NCBI RefSeq assembly: GCF_023091745.1
Contig: NC_068910.1
Span: 178,243,170 to 178,307,169 of the forward strand
Reading direction: 5' to 3'
DNA from: Budorcas taxicolor
Taxonomy: Eukaryota > Chordata > Mammalia > Artiodactyla > Bovidae
DNA: 64,000 bases
In this document: piece after piece, positions 1 through 12,045 of the stretch
Numbering within the stretch: the stretch's first letter is position 1
Layout of the letters: every line of letters begins with the position of its first letter
Notes under the pieces: model-generated
Database searches by the model: none
Told to the model about the DNA's origin: nothing
Seen by the model: only the letters and a program-made list of their open reading frames with translations
Position numbers and translations under genes: made by a program

Positions 1-3000
1 CTAAGGTTTTCAGCAAAAGAAATACTCAGATATATCTGTCTCTCTAATGCACACCTCCATACACACACACAGAGTAGTTACTCTTAAATCTATAACTTAT
101 GATTTTTGAATAGCATAGTTTGAGGCTTTAACTGGCATGGTTAACCAGACTGCAAGTAGCTGATTACTTTTAATAGGACATTATTGATTCTGTTTTTAGA
201 CCTTTCCACTATGCTTGCTAAATAGCCTCTATTTAACATGGGTTGAAGGTGACCCATAAGGTGCATACACGGTTTTTGTTTACCTTGTGTTTTACAGAGA
301 AGGGAGCTTAAATCAATTTGATGGAAGATGCCAAAATATTCTAGAAAGAATCACGTCTTTCTCACAAATGCAAAAAAGGTCAATTTGAAGCAAAATAAAA
401 AAAAATACTTTTTGTGCTATCTGATTCCATTTTATTCACATATCTAAAATGAAGTTGTATAACGTCTGAGCTGCAACTTAATATTTCCAAAAATTTTGCT
501 TTTGAAACTTTGAAGGTGAAATTTGAGTTTGTTTCCCTAACCTAGTTTCCTTACCATAGTCTATCTTATCGCGGATCTCTCCTGTTGATATTAACAAGTT
601 CTCTTGATTGTCATTGAAATCATTATTGTATATATGTGGCATTTCCCTTTCTGTTTTTTTAGGTGAATAAAAAAGGCACAAAATATAAAAACTGAATATC
701 ACAAATGATCATACTTATCTTTCAGTTTAAATTTACAAAGGCATATTCCCTGTTAAATTACATACTAAAAGACATAAATTTCCTTTTTAAATCATCAAAT
801 TCTTTTAAGAGGAAAAGAATTTGAACCTCATCCAAGCTGGTTTTATTCTTCAATAGCCACTACCTATTTTCACTTTCATTCAAGAATGCAGATCATTAAG
901 AATCATGTCAGTTGATCTGGCTAACATAAAAGTTGTGAATTTTTCTGAGTATCCTTTCAACAGTCTTAAGTAGTAACACTGGTGACTGAAGGGGAAGTAA
1001 AATATTTTACATCAACTCAAGCCCTAAGTATCAATGAATTCAGTTACAAAAGATGCTCCTTTGGGCTTTCTTGGTTCTATTTCATAAAATATAGCCCTGG
1101 AAGGCCCAGGACACAGTCACCAGCTAGCTGCTGTGCTGTCCGTCCCCAGAAAAGCTTGTCGTCCTGCTGATAATTTGAAGTGTCTCTGAGCAGGCGCTCT
1201 GCCTTGTAACATTAGCTCATCATTTCTCTTGGACTTAAATAGAGAGGACCTGCCTCCGTATGATATCAGATCGGAAGCAGATGCTGGTGTATCTGAACTA
1301 CAGGGCAGTGAAAATGAACGAGACTTACCATGGTGCTTGACCATGCAGTAAAGATCATGATATAGTCATCATTGTTGTTATTGTAAGGTTCGTCCTTCTC
1401 ATTTCTTACCATAATGGTTTATAAAATGAATAGAGAAGTCCTGTGCTTTTTATATAGTCCCATGAGAGCCATTATTAAGACAAAATGGTTGCAATTGTAC
1501 AGCAACCTGTAATTACATATTATATTTAGGCCAGGGCAGTTCAGGTGTGATTATTTCACTATTACTTCTTTTTGTGATTTATTTTTTTCCTGTTGTAGTG
1601 AGAACTCTTCCAACAGTAGATACGGAGGTGGGGGGAAATAAAACCCTGACAACTTTTCTTTGATGAAACAACTTAATACATAAAATACTTTTACAGTAAG
1701 AGATTAAAATGAGTTCTAGCAATATTATATTAGGCTAATCTGAACAGAAGTATTAATGTAGCATATGCGATTAAAATATTATTGCCAACATCATAACTAA
1801 GAACAGACTTTCCCAGTAGCACTCAGAATACTGTAAATATGTACTTAGAGTAAGTAAATATATACTTCAACAGAAAGATAGCATACATAAAATTGTCATA
1901 AAAGATTCCTCCAATATTCCTCCAAAATATTGTGCTACAATAATGGGATTGTGTTAGAAGGGCACAAAGGTCACATTTCAAGTAACAATTCAAAAAGTTG
2001 GCTTTATACTTTCGAATGCCCCGAGGCAGTGAATGGAGGGTTTTGGTTTATGGGGGCTTGAGATAATAATTCTGTCCTGCAAGAAGAGAGGAATGAAAAA
2101 AAAAAAATCAAGACTTGCCCAAGGGAGAAAAACGTAAACTATTTCCAATTACATCAAAGTGAAGTGGGCATAAGACAGTGAGCTCAGCCTCAAAAGGGAA
2201 TGTGATGGACGCAGAGCTGTATGGATACTCACAACTGTTGAATTCCTTCTCCTCTCCCTGTGGGAGCAATGTGGTCAATAGTGTATTCGGATCACATCTG
2301 CACCGACTGCAGGGAATCTTATTGCGGTGTTATCTCTGTGACTGCTCTTCTGCTTGTTGAAATTTCCTATACACAGTCTGCCAGCAGGAACAGAGGGGCT
2401 TATGCAGAGGGTTCAGCGGTATTTCATGTAGTTGGAAAAACATTTTGAAACATCCCTCTGTTTTTTTTTTTTTTCCCTTTGATGTCATCTCATTATTGCC
2501 TGTGTTTCTCAAAAACAAGTTCTTAGCTTTAGAGTAACAGATAAAGGAGCACTTCTCTCCTATGAACTGTGATTTGGGTAATTTTGTAAGAAAGTACATA
2601 TTCCTTATGGAGTAATACCTCTTCCTTCTTGAACTTTTCCCACACCAATATGAAAACTGAAATATGTTTATAAAGGCAGGGAAAATTAACTTTTTTAGCA
2701 TCTGCAATAAAATTACCACCAGAGTCAATGAATTACATCTTTCTTTGGAGATACTTGATCATTTGAACACCTATATTTAATCCGAAAATTATAAGCTCTC
2801 ATGTTGGGATGCAAGGTGAAAGGTAAGAAGAGATTACCCATAAAATAGAACATGTAGAGTGTAGGTATGTGATGCAGGTTGAGTTGTGCCCCTGCGTAAG
2901 TAATGGTGCTAGAGAAGCTGGATTTGATGATGCATGACATCAACCCAAGGTATAATCAGTGTGGGTGTGATGGCAAAAATAAAGAGGCCCGGCACCCCTC

Positions 3001-4084
3001 AGTGGCCATGTGAAGGAGATTTGAGTTGAATTTCCAGGGAAAGGGTGCTGACTCTCAGAGGACCTGCCAGTTATTCAACCAATGATGCTTTTTTTATGTA
3101 GTCAGAAACTCCAATAAAAGAATAATGAAATCTGAATTATAAATGCTTCAATCATAACATCATTAGTTATGAAGTTCTTGGCAAACTGGAATAGAAATAT
3201 TTTCAAAGAAATGGGAACATCTGTAAATACCTTGTTAAAAGTCTGCTCTTGTTATTTGCTTATGTGATCTTTGGCTTCTCGTGATCCTTGTTTTGTGGTA
3301 TATATGAGGCTTCTGTAGCCATTTCTACTAGGAAGAGGGAGGGAAAAGGGGAAGGATAGAGGGAAGTATGAAAGCAGAGTAGACTAGAAAGTATGGGATG
3401 GGATAAGAAATATCTAAATTTTTAATGAAACATTGATTTTCCATTATTATGGGAAATGCCACATGGGCCTTTCTATTCCTTAGTTCCTGAGCCCCCTCCC
3501 AGACTAGAGCTGCTCTGTGTTCCTCTTTACCACAGGAAACATTCAACATTTTGGAGACCCTCCAACCTCGGGGACACCCGGTGTATTTTCTGTTTCTGAA
3601 TCAGCAATGACTGGATATTTTCTCTCAGGGTTGTGAGTTTTCTAGACTCTACTTGCACCTTCAGAGGCTGGAGTTTCTTAGGACTGCAGTGGGTTTTGAG
3701 GATGTATCTTGGCCTGAGAAACTTCTGCCTGTCATTTCAGACTTGTAACAGCCTTTAATTGGCTTCCTTTCCTTATCCATTCACAGATGATTGGTCTGTG
3801 AAAACAAAGAACCTGAAATCTCTTTGCCATTTCTTCCCCCAGAAATACTAGTTTGAATTTTTATTTTTCTTTACAGTCATAACAGAAAATCTTGGCCAAA
3901 AAATGGCACTATTGCAAACCCACAAGATACATGTGATCTTCTGCTTTCCTAGAATAGTTAATGGTATATGGCTAATTTTTTCTCCTCTGTTGTTTTTTCT
4001 TCAAATTTTCATTCATAGTGGTCAATTCTATAGACATAGATGTGATTTGCTGACAAAGAGGGCCAGATTGATTCCTCTTTGGTT
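1..4084. other. AT-rich sequence, no gene or repeat recognised
   Basis: I read this stretch on both strands and found no exon-like frame, RNA gene or interspersed repeat I could name. Open frames are all under about 135 codons and match nothing I know. Small simple tracts are present: a CA run at 60-72, a poly-A run near 2098-2107, a poly-T run at about 2460-2474, and a purine-rich strand at about 3333-3376. Ancient repeats too diverged to see by eye may be present. Confidence 0.6.
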
Positions 4085-4190
4085 TCTCTAGGTTACTGGA
4101 AGGTTCTTATGGGCAGTACCCTGTTCTGTTTCACTTTGTCATCTTTAGGCCCTAACATGAAGCTTGATATCCAATAAGTGATTCACTAAT
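4085..4190 (+). mobile_element. Possible L2 LINE 3' end remnant
   Basis: The order of words ending in a sequence like 'ccaataagtgattcactaatg' resembles the L2 3' end in sense, where the consensus reads approximately 'gtgctcaataaatgtttg'. It is short and diverged, so the call is weak. Confidence 0.35.
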
Positions 4191-4484
4191 GATTTTAAAA
4201 TTAAAACATGAATGCATTTAACCAAATTTGATGTATAAAATAGAATACATTATTTCCCATTCATACCCTTTAAAACAGTTTCATACCAGTTTCTACAGTG
4301 TCTTGAGGGCATAACTGGTCTCTCCCTCTTTAACTGCAGGCTTCATAATATTAATGAGTTTGCTCACCCTTAATTACCATTACTATTCAAGTATCCTGTG
4401 CCTCCACTCTGAAGTAGTTCTTTCATGTTGCTAACATCAAGAAGCATACACCCAGAGTCTAATTGGCTTACTTATTAGGCAGCC

Positions 4485-4523
4485 TAGCAAAGAGTCAGAC
4501 ATGACTGAGTGACAGAACAACAA
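4485..4523 (+). mobile_element. Short BovB/Bov-tA 3' tail fragment
   Basis: About 40 bases match the tail shared by BovB and Bov-tA SINEs (cctagcaaagagtcagacatg, then a gagtgac/gaacaacaa end). It is a heavily 5'-truncated insertion. BovB and SINE share this tail, so the source cannot be decided. Confidence 0.7.
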
Positions 4524-7500
4524 ATCTTATTTTAGACCAGGCAGTGTTTTGTGTTGATTTTGCTATGAGGAAATAGTTTGTTAGACTTGAGATGATTTGA
4601 GACTAATCTATTGGATTAGGTGCACCCAACCTGTGATAATTATAGTGGTGAACCCTTCAATGATATAACTTGGAGATTTCAGATGAACACACAAAATCCC
4701 ATCAGGATAGCTATATGCCCTAAGAGCTTCACTTAGTAGTGTCCAGTTTAAAGAAAACTTACAATGCTTATAGCAAAAAAAATGAAGTCAAGAGGAAAAG
4801 TAAATATTGCTTTTACTTCCTATTTCTTCCAGCAGCCTCAACACATTTAGAACTATCTATGCTGAGATATTATCTACTAAGATTGGACAGGGAAAGCCTC
4901 TATACTTAGCCCTAGACTTGAATCTCAACCCCATAACTTTTTAGTCATGGAGACTTGGGGATTTCTCAGCCAGTTTTCTGACTTGTAAGTACAGAAAATA
5001 GCTGTGGTTAATAAAATGTGTAATTTCTATCATTGTGACTGACATCATAAGCTCACATTAAATATTAGATTCTTCCCTCCTCAAACATATCTGATATTGA
5101 TATTAATATTATTGAAAATCAATGCATGAGGGACAAAATATAAGAGAAATTAAACAATTTCAATTTCAAATTTTGATGAACTGATCAATGCTCAGAATAT
5201 TGAGTAACTTGTCTTCTAGAAGTATAAAGTAAAAGGAGAATGAGAATATTTCAGTGGAAAATCTTGATAGAATAATAGGGAAAAGTCTTTGATTGGGAGT
5301 CAGAAGACCTATTCATTAGTTATACATCTTCCCCAAACACAATACATCAAACACACAACCATCTTTTCTTTAAGTTTATTCATCATCTCAACTCTTCCTA
5401 AAAGCCAGTCTCAAAGTCATCTATATTAGTTTTCCTCCAATTATCATTGTCTTCTTCCATACATCTAACAGGTCATTATTTTGTTGCTTCCTGCTTCATA
5501 ATGGCTTTGTCATCTACTCATTTCTTTTTATTCTCACTGCTATGTCCTAACCCAACATTTAACTCTGATTTGCAGACAATTATAGCAGTCCTAATTCAGT
5601 TTCCTATTCCATACCTCTACTCGAAAACCAAACAAACCTTATTTGTTTCAAATAATTATTTGCCTAGACTACTGAAAACTTATCTTCATAGCTAGCTGCA
5701 AATTTCCCCCATATATTTTATAAGGGTGATCATATTATACAGACGGGGCGTGTGCCATGGACTGCAGTAACTGACAAATAACCTAAGGAGCTATGCAGTA
5801 GATAGCCTGTGTGGCCTGACACTGAGATATCGAAATTACTCATTTAAATAATCCTTGAGGCTTATCAGCCTTCACTGATTCTCACTGTCCATACCACAAA
5901 TACAGATAACCAGAGAGAAATCTGGGAATCCTTATAATCTAGATCTGACTTGCTTTTCCTACTCTATCTTCCTGAATTTCCTGAAAAGCATATGACATGT
6001 CATCCAGACTGGTTATCGCTTGACTCTTGAATGGAATAGACCGATCTAGGTGTTACCTATGGAGTAAGGATAGAGGAAGGAACAAGAATATCAACAAATA
6101 GGGAGGGCTAGATTAAATATTTTTAGAATTTATACTAAACCAGGTAGAAAAGTTATTACTAGATGGGTCCTAGGGAACAAAAGCCAGAACTTTGATTGGG
6201 ATACTACACCCTAACTCCTTTGGCTCAGAAAGGCCAAGCGAGCATAGAGTCTGAATTCCTCAGCTTTTTATGGACTCCTTTCTAGACATGAGAGAGGCAT
6301 TTTGACTATCTGTTAAAAAACTCGGGACAACAAGTCCAAATCCTGGCCCCATGATAGAAGTCCTATAAATGATGGTTAGTAAAGGAATGTGTAAGATATA
6401 TTGAATAAAACAAGAACCACATTTTCAAAAGGATGAGGAAAAAGTAGCTCATTGACTTGGTTGCCAGGGTCACCCTAATTAATAAAGCCTGTTTGTTTTG
6501 CACAGAAAGAAAATTATTATTGCAATTAAAGTAATTTGTAGCTACCAGAATAGCACTAGGAACTTTGTTAATTTTACTTACTTCTGTCATGTCATGCCTC
6601 TCACTGCCTTCTGCTTAACCTCATATTCTTGTCAAAATGAAGGCAAAAGAATTCCAGGTCTCAGCCATGTGCTGGGAGATTAATGAAACACATTTTGAAA
6701 CAGAGGGAGGGTGGAAAAAATAATACCAAATCTTCATCTGTTACATGTGCTGCTGTAAGTCCACATTCTGTAGCCAAACCCTCTTCCCTCCCAGAGTGCC
6801 TTTCTTTCAGTCCCTCAACTTTAGATTGCCTATCACTTCCTGCTTCACATCACTGAACCAGCTCCTCAATTTCAATGTTAGGAGAATAGTAATACTGCTG
6901 CCAACCACACTGCCACATACCCCAGAGGCTGAAGGTGCATATACAATATAGGAAGGTAGGCTCATTTATATGAGCATTAAAAAAATGCATAATATTTAGA
7001 ATTTTCACACATATTGTATACATATTAAAATTTAGCTGGGCATGTATCAGGTATTTATTGTGATTCTAGCTATTACTTTGACCCAGATATTTGAAAAGTA
7101 AAGAGAAACAAGATGATACTACAAAAGGAAAAAAAAGAGAAACAAGATTATAGCACAAAAGAAAAATCAAAAATTGTTCAGAAGTCATGGCTGCTGCTAT
7201 CTTCAGGGGAGTAACTGATAGAATGGATTAGGAAGTGTCCAGAGAAAAGGGCAAGGGACTCATTCAAGTTCTACTCATCCTACAAACTGTTTTCTTAATG
7301 GTGAAAAGGGATATTTATGAAACACACCATTACTGAAACACAAGGATCAAAGAATTACCCCAGATAGAAAACAGCTAAAGTCTATGCTTTATAATATTGA
7401 ACTATAGTTGCAATTCCAGCATCTGAACAAATCTGTGCAGTGATATAAAGAATCAGAAATATCTAGAACAAAGTTATTGATGAATAAACCTTCACAATTT

Positions 7501-8298
7501 AGAACCTAGATGTTGTCAGTGCAAGACACTAAGTCTCATGATTTTTTTCCCTTGTGTTTCAGCTTTTGGCAAGAGGATATTAGTTCAAACTGAATGGATT
7601 TTGGGTTTTTGACAGAGAAAATTGAAGAGAAAATAGTAGACTTGTTAAGCCTTTGTGGGTTTTTCCCCCATCTGGTCAATTGAGTTACAAACCTCATAAG
7701 GAAGTGGACTGGCAAGTAACCATAATTTCACACTGAAGGATTTCATAGAGTTTTGTTTATATTATTTATAATTAAACTATTTTTAATAAACTGAATATTG
7801 TCCAATTCCTAATTTGAATCAGTTCTTAATATACATTGATCTTACCTTCAAAGATGTTTTGTGGCAACATCTCTTTATTTTAGGTATATACGTGGATGCT
7901 AATCACACCATATTCTTCTTTGAGAATTTCACATAAAAATGGGCAGATCAGACATGCAGCACCACTTACAGAGTTATGTCTCTTACAGGCTTATCCCTTT
8001 CTAGATATTCTTCTTGACACATTGACAGTTTGTGAGTTCTCCCTAGTGGTGAATTTTAACGAATATTTGGGAGAACAAGAGAAGGAATTATATTTCATGT
8101 TTATATAGAGGGTAAGTCCTAGAAATACATTACATCCAGATGTATAAAAATACATATAAGCATATAAAATATGTATTCACTAAAAATGTTAACATGCTAA
8201 TGAATACGCCTACCTATTTTGTCTTTTGGGGTGAGCACTTTTATATTCAAAATAATCCTTGAATAGGGTGTGTTCCTATTCGCATTTGCTATTATCTA
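4524..8298. other. AT-rich sequence, no gene recognised
   Basis: No exon, RNA gene or nameable repeat is seen. There is a diverged 34-bp tandem duplication at 7100-7167, listed separately. The open frame at 5447-5695 is low-complexity, AT-rich and unsupported. Confidence 0.55.
7100..7167. repeat. Two-copy 34-bp tandem duplication
   Basis: The unit beginning aaagagaaacaagat occurs at 7100 and again at 7134, with the copies differing at a few positions. This is consistent with an old local slippage duplication. Confidence 0.8.
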
Positions 8299-8299
8299 T

Positions 8300-8628
8300 A
8301 AGGAGATTCAACCAGTCCATTCTGAAGGAGATCAGCCCTGGGATTTCTTTGGAAGGAATGATGCTAAGGCTGAAGCTCCAGTACTTTGGCCACCTCATGC
8401 GAAGAGTTGACTCATTGGAAAAGACTCCAATGCTGGGAGGGATTGGGGGCAGGAGGAGAAGGGGATGACAGAGGATGAGTTGGCTGGATGGCATCACTGA
8501 CTCGAGGAACGTGAGTCTGAGTGAACTCCGGGAGTTGGTGATGGACAGGGAGGCCTAGCGTGATGTAATTGATGAGGTCGCAGAGTTGGACACGACTGAG
8601 CGAATGAAATGAACTGAACTGAACTGAT
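8300..8628 (+). mobile_element. BovB LINE, 3' end fragment (5'-truncated)
   Basis: This is the last ~330 bases of BovB in sense. It includes the C-terminal coding stretch recognisable as [29 protein letters not shown] and a Gly/Arg-rich GGRRRRG, followed by the typical ACTGA-repeat tail (gaactgaactgaactg). The frame is broken by a stop after GGRRRRG. The element is an RTE-clade retrotransposon remnant and cannot function. No clear target-site duplication was seen. Confidence 0.92.
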
Positions 8629-8785
8629 ACAGGAGTCAAAACGTACAGCAAATATATCACTTTGAGGACATGAAATCTCACTGGAGACTGTTACATGAAT
8701 AGTAAAAAAGCAAAAGTGTAAGAGCAAAACAAATATGATTAGAGGCAAAATTGATGTGAATATCATCAGGTATTTATGGCATTCT

Positions 8786-9456
8786 TTCATATATTCATTC
8801 AACAAACACCAAGTGCATACCACCATCCAGGCACTCTTCTAGGCACCCAGAATTAGGTGGGAGGGACAATTACTTACTGTCTAACTACAAATTATTAATT
8901 GGAAAGAGTTAACTTTGGAGGGAAAAAGGCACTTGATATTTTATAGATGATTGGGGAAACCCTCTCTATTAAGGGTCCTGAAGAGAAGGGTTTAGGCTGG
9001 GAAGGCAGAGCATTCTAGGCAGAGGAAGCAGGTAGAAAGGCCTTCAGGCAGGGTATACTCATGGTACAAGGTAGACAATAAAAGTCATGTATGGCCTCAG
9101 AAAGTATTAAAAAGACCCTAAGCCTTTTCTGACAGAAGAAATCATCCAAAGAGTTTGAACAGAAGATGACGTTGTTTGACCATGGTGCTGTGATGGTTCA
9201 AAGGAGAGATGATGGTGGAATTAACAAATGTAGTAGAATTAATGATGGAATTAATCAAGGTGGTGAGAAGTGCCAGATTGTGAAAATACTGTGAGGGAAA
9301 AGTGATAATGCTTTTTGTTGAGTATAGGGGGAGGAAGAGAATTCAAGGAGTCAAGGAGAATTCCAGGTTTTCTGATAGGAACATCTGGGAGAATGATGTC
9401 TCCATCTACTGAGGAGAGTTGACGAAAGAGCGTCTTAGTGTGGAGGCTGAACAGAA
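8786..9456 (-). mobile_element. L2 (CR1-clade) LINE 3' region, antisense
   Basis: The plus strand reads as antisense L2 3' sequence. It starts with the CATT-rich tail (atattcattcaacaaacacc), then 'aggcactcttctaggcac', 'gaagcaggtagaaaggcc' and 'aaggtggtgagaagtg', in the order known for the L2 3' end. It is old and diverged. BovB begins immediately after it. Confidence 0.65.
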
Positions 9457-9620
9457 AAGCTCAACATTCAAAAAACTAATTGCATGGCATCTGGTCCCAT
9501 CACTTCACGGCAAATACATGGGGAAACAGTGGGAACAGTGACAGACTTTATTTTGGGGGGCTCCAAAATCACTGCAGATGGTGACTGCAGCCATGAAATT
9601 AAAAGACGCTTACTCCTTGG

Positions 9621-9834
9621 CTTCCTGGTGGCTCAGAGGTCAAAGCGTCTGCCTGGAATGAGGGAGACCTGGGTTTGATCCCTGGGTCGGGAAGATCCCC
9701 TGGAGAAGGAAATGGCAACCCACTTCAGTACCCTTGCCTGGAGAATCCCATGGAGGGAGGAGCCTGGTAGGCTACAGTGCATGGGGTCACAAAGAGTTGG
9801 ACACAACTAGTGTGTCTATCTTTATCTATCTATC
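9621..9834 (+). mobile_element. Bov-tA SINE nested in BovB, exact TSD
   Basis: The tRNA-Glu-like head (cttcctggtggctcag, with a B-box-like gtttgatccc) is followed by the BovB-derived tail. A 10-bp duplication, tactccttgg, lies at 9611-9620 and 9835-9844, so the boundaries are exact. The tail has become a TCTA microsatellite (about 9811-9834). Confidence 0.96.
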
Positions 9835-9965
9835 TACTCCTTGGAAGGAAAGCTATGACCAACCTAGATAGCATATTAAAAAGCAGAGACATTACTTTGT
9901 CAACAAGGCTATGGTTTTTCCAGTAGTCGTGTATAGATGTGAGAGTTGGACTGTAAAGAAAGCTG

Positions 9966-10173
9966 TGAAGTGAAGTCGCTCAGTCGTGTCTGACTCTTTG
10001 CAACCCCCATGGACTATAGCCCCAGGCTCCTCTGTCCATGGGATTTTCCAGGCAAAATAGTGCTGGAGTGGATTGCCATTTCCTTCTCCAGGGGATCTTC
10101 CCGACCCAGGGATTGAACCCCAGTCTCCTGCATTGTAGACAGATGCTTTACCGTCTGAGCCACCAGGGAAGTC
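9966..10173 (-). mobile_element. Bov-tA SINE nested in BovB, antisense
   Basis: The plus strand reads tail first (gtcgctcagtcgtgtctgac) and ends with the reversed head (gagccaccagggaagtc). It interrupts BovB between 'aaagctg' and 'caccaaagaattgg'. No clear target-site duplication remains. Confidence 0.93.
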
Positions 10174-10207
10174 CACCAAAGAATTGGTGCTTTTGAACTG
10201 CGGTTTT

Positions 10208-10255
10208 GGAGAAGACTCTTTTTTTTTCTTTTTTTTTTTTTTGGAGAAGACTCTT
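10208..10255. repeat. T-rich 22-bp insert flanked by 13-bp direct repeats
   Basis: The word ggagaagactctt is present once in other BovB copies but occurs here at 10208-10220 and 10243-10255. A T-rich 22-mer with a single C separates the copies. This is the signature of a poly(A)-only retrotransposition product on the minus strand. Slippage duplication is the alternative. Confidence 0.85.
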
Positions 10256-10622
10256 GAGAGTCCCTTGGACTGCAAGAATAATCAGTCCTGAGAGTTCATT
10301 GGAAGGACTGATGTTGAAGCTGAAACTCCAATAGTTTGGCCATCTGATGCGAAGAGTGGACTCATTTGAAAAGACCCTGATGTTGGGAAAGATTGAAGGC
10401 AGGAGGAGAAGGGGATGACAGAGGAGGAGATGGTTAGATGGCACCAGCGACTCAATGGACATGAGTTTGGGTAAACTCTGGGAGTTGGTGATGGACAGGG
10501 AGTCCTGGTGTACTGCAGTCCATGGGGTCACAAAGAGTCGGATACGACTGAGCAACTGAACTGAACTGATTTTTCCAAATCAGAATTAAAAGTATTTATG
10601 TCTCTTAAATTTATGACTACAT

Positions 10623-10832
10623 GTTGTTGTTTAGTTGCGAAGACATGTCTGACACTTTTGCAACCCCATAGACTGTAGCCCCTCAGACTCTTCTGTCCAT
10701 GGGATTTCTCAGGCAAGAATACTGGAGTGGGTTGCCATTTCCTTCTCCAGAGGATCTTCCTGACCCAGGGATCAAAGCCAGATCTACTGCATTGACAGGT
10801 GGATTCTTTACCACTGAGCCACCAGGGAAGCC
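10623..10832 (-). mobile_element. Bov-tA SINE, antisense
   Basis: It reads from tail (ttgtttagttgcgaag) to reversed head (ctgagccaccagggaagcc). A weak flanking duplication (tgactac / tgactgc, 10614-10620 and 10834-10840) fits the ends. Confidence 0.93.
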
Positions 10833-11060
10833 GTGACTGCACTTTACCCAATCCTATATACCTTTATTGCAAGTATAAAGATGTAACATTAAAAACAAGT
10901 TAATTTCCTAGGTGGACGTCCCCCACATAATTTGGACCTAACTTTTAATTATTTTTAATCACTTTTATTCATTTATAATTTTAAATGTAGTATTTCAGAG
11001 ACTAACATAACAGATACCCATATATTCACCTAGGATTAATAGATGATAACATTGACTACA

Positions 11061-11145
11061 GCTTACCAGATGGCTCTAGTGGTAAACAACCCACCTGTCA
11101 ATGAAGGAGATGTAAGAGATGTGGGTTTGATCCCTGGGATACAGC
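11061..11145 (+). mobile_element. tRNA-head-only Bov-tA SINE with 13-bp TSD
   Basis: This 85-base insert holds only the tRNA-Glu-like head (ggctctagtggtaaacaacc ... gggtttgatccctggga) and lacks the BovB-derived tail. It is flanked by perfect copies of aacattgactaca at 11048-11060 and 11146-11158, so it inserted as this short unit or was internally deleted afterwards. Confidence 0.9.
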
Positions 11146-11310
11146 AACATTGACTACATTTGTTCATATTTTTATAACTTATGAAAAATGCCAGATTTTG
11201 GTTCTGTCTTTATGTATCTCCCCTCTTCCATTATCTTCACCTGCTTTCCAGGAGGAAATCACTATTCTAATTTGCATTCATATTTGTCAGTCTTTATATT
11301 TTACTCCCAT

Positions 11311-11510
11311 ATGGCACTGGTGGTAAAGAATCTGCCTGTCAATGAAGGAGACATAAGAGAAGCAGGTTTGATCCCTGGGTTGGGACAATCCCCTGGTGGA
11401 ATGCATGGCAAGGCCCTCCAGTATCCTTGCCTGGAGAATCCCCATGGACAGAGGAAGCTGGAGGACTAGAGTCCATAGGGTCACAAAGAGTTGGACACGA
11501 CTGAAGCAAC
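11311..11510 (+). mobile_element. Bov-tA SINE
   Basis: A head (cactggtggtaaagaatc) lacking its first bases precedes the full tail to ttggacacgactgaagc. Flanking words ttactcccat (11301-11310) and ttaccaccat (11511-11520) match at 8 of 10 and are the probable TSD. Confidence 0.92.
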
Positions 11511-11577
11511 TTACCACCATGAATACTTTACTTCATAATATGCCCATGAGCAACTTATGGTATTTATGTATATTTTA

Positions 11578-12029
11578 TTTATTTTTTTATTTTTTTAATA
11601 GTTTTTTATTTTTTTAATTTTAAAATCTTTAATTCTTACATGTGTTCCCAAACATGAACCCCCCTCCCACCTCCCTCCTCATAACATCTCTGTGGGCATA
11701 CACACCGAGGAAACCAGAATTGAAAGAGACACATGTACCCCAATGTTCATCGCAGCACTGTTTATAATAGCCAGGACATGGAAACAACCTAGATGTCCAT
11801 CAGCAGATGAATGGATAAGGAAGCTGTGGTACATATACACAATGGAGTATTACTCAGCCATTAAAAAGAATTCATTTGAATCAGTTCTGATGAGATGGAT
11901 GAAACTGGAGCTGATTATACAGAGTGAAGTAAGCCAGAAAGAAAAACACCAATACAGTATACTAACACATATCTATGGAATTTAGAAAGATGGCAATGAC
12001 GACCCTGTATGCAAGACAGGAAAAAAGAC
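11578..12029 (-). mobile_element. LINE-1 3' end with inverted 5' segment, 16-bp TSD
   Basis: The left part (11578 to about 11690) is antisense: a T-rich tail, then the reverse of the bovine L1 3' UTR (ttcccaaacatgaacc). The right part (from about 11691) is the C-terminal end of L1 ORF2 in sense. The flanks are a perfect 16-bp duplication, atttatgtatatttta, at 11562-11577 and 12030-12045. This is the classical 5'-inverted product of twin-primed reverse transcription, with little decay. Confidence 0.92.
11692..11985 (+). pseudogene. LINE-1 ORF2 C-terminal fragment
   Basis: The 97-codon frame carries the end of L1 ORF2p, including YIYTMEYYSAIKKN and a terminal HIYGI then stop, without EN or RT domains. 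It is the inverted part of the L1 insertion above. Being 5'-truncated and promoterless, it is a fossil, not a gene. Confidence 0.9.
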
Positions 12030-12045
12030 ATTTATGTATATTTTA

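Larger units (their letters stand above)
9457..10570 (+). mobile_element. BovB 3' fragment split by two SINEs and a poly-T insert
   Basis: BovB sense sequence runs 9457-9620, resumes at 9845-9965, and again from 10174 to the ACTGA tail at 10570. It spans the post-RT coding part (MASGPITS..., DGDCSHEIKRRLLLG) to the 3' end. The gaps are a plus-strand Bov-tA (9621-9834), a minus-strand Bov-tA (9966-10173) and a T-rich 22-mer (10221-10242), so BovB landed first. Many frameshifts and stops make it inactive. Confidence 0.93.

Noticed and set aside
2178..2448. Overlapping 60-62 codon frames with moderate GC as possible exons
   Set aside because: No matching protein, no convincing splice sites and no reading-frame preference were seen.
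9621..9700. tRNA-like sequences here and in many other places as tRNA genes
   Set aside because: They are heads of Bov-tA SINEs. They always join a BovB-derived tail and lie in TSDs (the tail-less one at 11061 has its own TSD), and the anticodon arms are degraded.
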